DNA of 64,000 nucleotides from Allobranchiibius huperziae (GTDB taxonomy: Bacteria; Actinomycetota; Actinomycetes; Actinomycetales; Dermatophilaceae): positions 62,001 to 126,000 of the forward strand of contig NZ_JACCFW010000001.1 in NCBI RefSeq assembly GCF_013410455.1. The letters are read 5' to 3'. Below are positions 61,245-64,000 of this stretch, piece after piece. Below the pieces are notes generated by a model, which worked only from the letters and a program-made list of their open reading frames with translations, searched no databases and was not told where the DNA came from. The first letter of the stretch is position 1; each line of letters starts with the position of its first letter. Made by a program: the position numbers and the translations under genes.

Positions 61245-63569
61245 ATGGCGACCGCTCTGTATCGACTCGGCCGAACGGCGTACCGCAAGTGGCCCTTCTT
61301 CCTGATCGGCTGGCTGATCGCCCTGATCGGGCTGGGCGGGCTGTCCCAGGCGATCCACAAACCGCTGGTCGACACCTTCTCCATCCCGGGCATCCCGTCG
61401 CTCAAGGCGCAGTCGATGCAGCAGAAGCTCTTCCCGGGCACCGGCGACGCGGTCAACCAGGCCGGCGTATCGGTGGTGGTGGGCGCTCCGAAGGGGCACA
61501 CCCTCAAGGAGGCCAAGTACTCCAACGCGGTCGACGCGCTGATCACGGACCTGCAGAAGGTCCCGCAGATGCCCAAGACCAAGCTGGTCAACCCGGTGAC
61601 GGCCTCGGCCGCGCAGTTCAAGGCGGCGACCTCGGCAGCGGCCAAGCAGGGCACGCCGAAGGCGGTCGCCGAGCGCAACGCGAACGCGCTGCTGCCGCTC
61701 TCACCGGACGGGCGGATCGGCACGATCGACTTCGCGTTCGACGTGAAGACCGTGCAGGACGTGAAGCCGGCGACGCAGAACAAGGTCGTCGACGACCTGA
61801 AGAAGGCGCGCGCGTCCGGTCTGACGGCCGAGGTGAACGGCGCCGGCATGCAGATCGCGCCCGACCCCGGCGGCAGCAGTGAACTGATCGGCGTCGCGTT
61901 CGCCGCCGTCGTCCTGATCATCACCTTCGGCTCGCTCATCGCCGCCGGTATGCCGATCCTGTCGGCGTTCGTCGGCGTCGCGATGGGCACCATCGGGGTG
62001 CAGCTCGCCACCGCGTTCACCACGGTCGGCACGACGACCCCGATCCTGTCGAGCATGATCGGCCTCGCGGTCGGCATCGACTACACGCTCTTCATCCTGT
62101 CCAGATACCGCACCGAGTTGCGCACGACCGACGACCGGGCGCACGCCGTCGGGTTGGCCGTCGGCAAGGCCGGCACGGCGGTCGTCTTCGCCGGCCTGAC
62201 GGTGCTGATCGCCCTGATCGCGCTGTCGGTGGTGGGCATCCCGTTCCTCACCGCGATGGGTCTGGCCGCGGCCGAGACCGTCTTCTTCGCCGTGCTGGTC
62301 GCGCTCACCCTGCTGCCCGCCGTGCTCGGGATGTTCAAGTCCAAGGCGTTCGGCGCGCAGGTGCGCAAGCGCTCGGACAAGCGCGACGATCAGGGGCACG
62401 CGGTCAACAACGGCACCCGGTGGGCCCGCCTGGTCGGCCGCAAGCCGGCGATCGTGGTCGCGCTCGTCGTGGTCGTGCTCGGCGCCATCGCGGTGCCCGC
62501 GAAGAGCCTGCACCTGGCGCTGCCCAGCGACTCCACGGCCGCGAAGTCGACCACCCAGCGCAAGGCCGCCGACCTGCAGGCGGAGGCCTTCGGGCCGGGT
62601 CGTGCCGCGCCGCTGCTGGTCGTAGTCGACGGGACGAACGTGACCGGTGGCGCCAAGGCGCGTACGACGGCGTACGGGAAGGTCGCGACCTGGGCGGGCA
62701 CCAAGCCCGACGTCGCGAACGCCCAGATCGTCGGCCTCAACAAGGCGGGCACCGGCGCCCAGGTGCTGATCACCCCGAAGTCGGGGGCGGACGACGAGAA
62801 GACGCTGTCGCTGCTGCACGCGTTGCGCGACGGGCAGTCCGGCATCGAGAAGTCGACGGGTACGACGGTCGGCGTCACCGGGCTGGTGGCGATCCAGACC
62901 GACGTGTCCGACCGGCTCACCGGCGCGCTGCCCGTCTATCTGGCGGTGGTCATCGGCCTGGCGTTCCTGGTGCTGATGGTCGTGTTCCGATCCGTGCTCG
63001 TGCCGCTCGTCGCGACGCTCGGCTTCCTGCTGTCGATCCTCGCCACGCTCGGGGCGACCGTCGAGGTCTTCCAGAAGGGCCGCTTCGGGATCGTCGAGGG
63101 CGCGCCGCTGGTCAGCTTCATGCCGATCATCCTGATCGGCATCGTCTTCGGGCTCGCGATGGACTACCAGGTCTTCCTGGTGACCCGGATGCGGGAGGCG
63201 CACGTGCACGGGATGTCGGCGCGTGACGCCGTGGTCGACGGGTTCCGCAACAGCGCCCGGGTGGTGGCGGCCGCGGCGGCGATCATGATCTCGGTCTTCG
63301 CGGCGTTCATCCTGCAGGGCGTCTCGTTCATCATGTCGATCGGTTTCGCCCTCGCGGTCGCGGTCTTCTTCGACGCGTTCGTGGTGCGCATGACGCTCAT
63401 GCCCGCGCTGCTCTTCCTGCTCGGTGAGCGCGCGTGGTGGCTGCCGAAGTGGCTGGACAGGATCCTGCCGAAGGTCGACGTCGAGGGCGAGAAGCTCACC
63501 GGCGCGGGCGCGCCGCACGAGCAGCGGCACCCTGCCCACCTGGCCGAGCCGGAGCACTCCAGAGCCTGA
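61245..63569 (+). CDS. MMPL/RND-type exporter
   Basis: The 774-residue protein has 12 predicted membrane segments in two repeats, with the conserved GIDYTLFILSRYRTELR and GLAMDYQVFLVTRMREAHVHG segments after each group's first helices. Extracytoplasmic loops follow helices 1 and 7. MMPL proteins export lipids, peptidoglycan-related or toxic compounds by proton motive force. GAGAGG seven bases before ATG 61245 sets the start. The cytoplasmic C-terminus ends in RHPAHLAEPEHSRA. Confidence 0.92.
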   Translation: MATALYRLGRTAYRKWPFFLIGWLIALIGLGGLSQAIHKPLVDTFSIPGIPSLKAQSMQQKLFPGTGDAVNQAGVSVVVGAPKGHTLKEAKYSNAVDALITDLQKVPQMPKTKLVNPVTASAAQFKAATSAAAKQGTPKAVAERNANALLPLSPDGRIGTIDFAFDVKTVQDVKPATQNKVVDDLKKARASGLTAEVNGAGMQIAPDPGGSSELIGVAFAAVVLIITFGSLIAAGMPILSAFVGVAMGTIGVQLATAFTTVGTTTPILSSMIGLAVGIDYTLFILSRYRTELRTTDDRAHAVGLAVGKAGTAVVFAGLTVLIALIALSVVGIPFLTAMGLAAAETVFFAVLVALTLLPAVLGMFKSKAFGAQVRKRSDKRDDQGHAVNNGTRWARLVGRKPAIVVALVVVVLGAIAVPAKSLHLALPSDSTAAKSTTQRKAADLQAEAFGPGRAAPLLVVVDGTNVTGGAKARTTAYGKVATWAGTKPDVANAQIVGLNKAGTGAQVLITPKSGADDEKTLSLLHALRDGQSGIEKSTGTTVGVTGLVAIQTDVSDRLTGALPVYLAVVIGLAFLVLMVVFRSVLVPLVATLGFLLSILATLGATVEVFQKGRFGIVEGAPLVSFMPIILIGIVFGLAMDYQVFLVTRMREAHVHGMSARDAVVDGFRNSARVVAAAAAIMISVFAAFILQGVSFIMSIGFALAVAVFFDAFVVRMTLMPALLFLLGERAWWLPKWLDRILPKVDVEGEKLTGAGAPHEQRHPAHLAEPEHSRA

Positions 63570-63577
63570 CCCGTTTG

Positions 63578-63632
63578 GCCGACTGCGCAGGTCGTCTCCC
63601 GGGCCGTTCGGCCGGCGACCTGCGCGGTCGGC
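63578..63632 (+). terminator. 17-bp hairpin after the MMPL gene
   Basis: Arms 63578-63594 and 63616-63632 pair with one wobble and enclose GGCC-GTTC-GGCC. It starts nine bases after the stop and has no T-tract. Confidence 0.65.
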
Positions 63633-63668
63633 GCGCTCGTCCCGAGGTGCCTGCCGCAGAATGCGGGG

Positions 63669-64000
63669 GTGTACCTCGGGTGGCTGCTGTTGCTGACAGT
63701 GGCTCTCGCCTGGCCCGCACCCCGGCTGCTTCCACGGTGGACCGCGCTGCGGGGAGTGCCCGGGCCAGCGCTCTGGCTGTGGCAGGGGGTGTCGCTGGGT
63801 GCGGTGGTCGCCGGCCTGGAGCTTGCGCCGCTGGCCGTCCTGTACGTCGTGCGGGTGGGTCGCGGGCTGCCCGCGCCCCGCGACCACATCGCCCTCGCCG
63901 CGGTCGCTGCCCTCGTGTCGGCGCTGCTCATCGGTCGCCTGCTGGCACGCGCACACGTGGTCGGCCGCCGGCTGCGGAAGGTGCGCCGTGAGCACCGCGA
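63669..64000 (+). CDS. M56/BlaR1-like membrane peptidase, N-terminal part (cut by window)
   Basis: From GTG 63669 the frame stays open to the window end (110 codons). The sequence begins with a hydrophobic helix and the blocks WPAPRLLPRWTALRGVPGPALWLWQGVSLGAVVAGLEL, which is the typical opening of actinobacterial M56-family proteins, and a third hydrophobic segment follows. The HExxH motif would lie beyond the window, so the call is tentative. A BlaI-type partner gene is not seen upstream. Confidence 0.6.
   Translation, partial: MYLGWLLLLTVALAWPAPRLLPRWTALRGVPGPALWLWQGVSLGAVVAGLELAPLAVLYVVRVGRGLPAPRDHIALAAVAALVSALLIGRLLARAHVVGRRLRKVRREHR

Noticed and set aside
61701-63995. A 764-codon minus-strand frame antisense to the MMPL gene.
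   Set aside because: It is a shadow of the MMPL membrane helices with extreme charged composition.
1-64000. tRNA or rRNA genes, CRISPR arrays, insertion sequences or a prophage.
   Set aside because: No tRNA-like T-arm with cloverleaf context, no regularly spaced repeats, and no transposase, integrase or phage protein was found by reading; a tRNA or CRISPR program was not run.

Overview
The window is about 70% G+C, rich in GTG starts and 4-bp ATGA/GTGA gene overlaps, and carries gene families typical of Actinobacteria: GAF-ANTAR regulator, DUF5926, RicR/CsoR-type and IdeR-type operators, a BsaP biotin synthase helper, a class E/F-like sortase, DHA2 and MMPL transporters. I infer an aerobic, heterotrophic member of the order Micrococcales (perhaps a Dermacoccaceae or Intrasporangiaceae relative); the genus is not determinable here. 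It looks like ordinary chromosome: I saw no rRNA, tRNA, CRISPR array, transposase, phage gene or origin. Sixty-two genes are called, the first and last cut by the window edges.

Region 1 (1-8.8 kb): tail of an FtsX-type permease, a membrane protein, an XRE/MLTR regulator divergent from a small NTF2-like gene with a tandem palindromic operator between them, an AAA ATPase, a lipoprotein, a methyltransferase, a phosphoesterase and a Thr-rich membrane protein. Region 2 (9-20 kb): acetate uptake and activation (satP-acs) behind a CRP-like site, an aldo/keto reductase, a low-G+C patch with an orphan secreted protein, a photolyase-like gene, fumarase, a cation efflux protein and an amino-acid permease. 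Region 3 (20.4-23.3 kb): ferrous iron uptake (feoA-feoB-NifU-like) behind an IdeR/DtxR-type box. Region 4 (23.4-30.8 kb): an orphan Mur ligase, a stress-regulation group (GAF-ANTAR, SigB/F-like sigma factor, RsbW-like kinase), a phosphodiesterase, DUF5926, a GDT1-type cation exporter and prephenate dehydratase.

Region 5 (30.8-41.8 kb): DHA2 drug exporter with a divergent tandem Lrp-type regulator, a lipid kinase, seryl-tRNA synthetase, a HAD phosphatase, a TetR/SDR divergent pair, and a secreted SGNH hydrolase. Region 6 (42.4-48.9 kb): xylose module, with xylose isomerase divergent from a lipoprotein-ATPase-permease ABC importer and a ROK regulator; a second CRP-like site sits in the divergent promoter region. 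Region 7 (48.9-53.2 kb): SpoU methyltransferase, two VOC proteins, copper-type CsoR with its own operator, and purB. Region 8 (53.3-55.4 kb): sortase, DUF4142 protein and a membrane protein, headed by a large palindrome. Region 9 (55.4-61 kb): late biotin synthesis in two blocks, bioB-bsaP(-DUF4282) and bioA-bioF-bioD. Region 10: an MMPL exporter and the start of an M56-like membrane peptidase.

Long G+C-rich hairpins lacking T-tracts close many of the transcription units. The most interesting signals are regulatory (two CRP-like sites with the same deviation, a tandem ATTACCTnnnAGGTAAT operator, IdeR and RicR boxes, a 46-bp palindrome), a short HPAHLA peptide shared by two unrelated exporters, a cysteine-poor photolyase homologue, a Mur ligase without the DNPR motif, and the low-G+C orphan.
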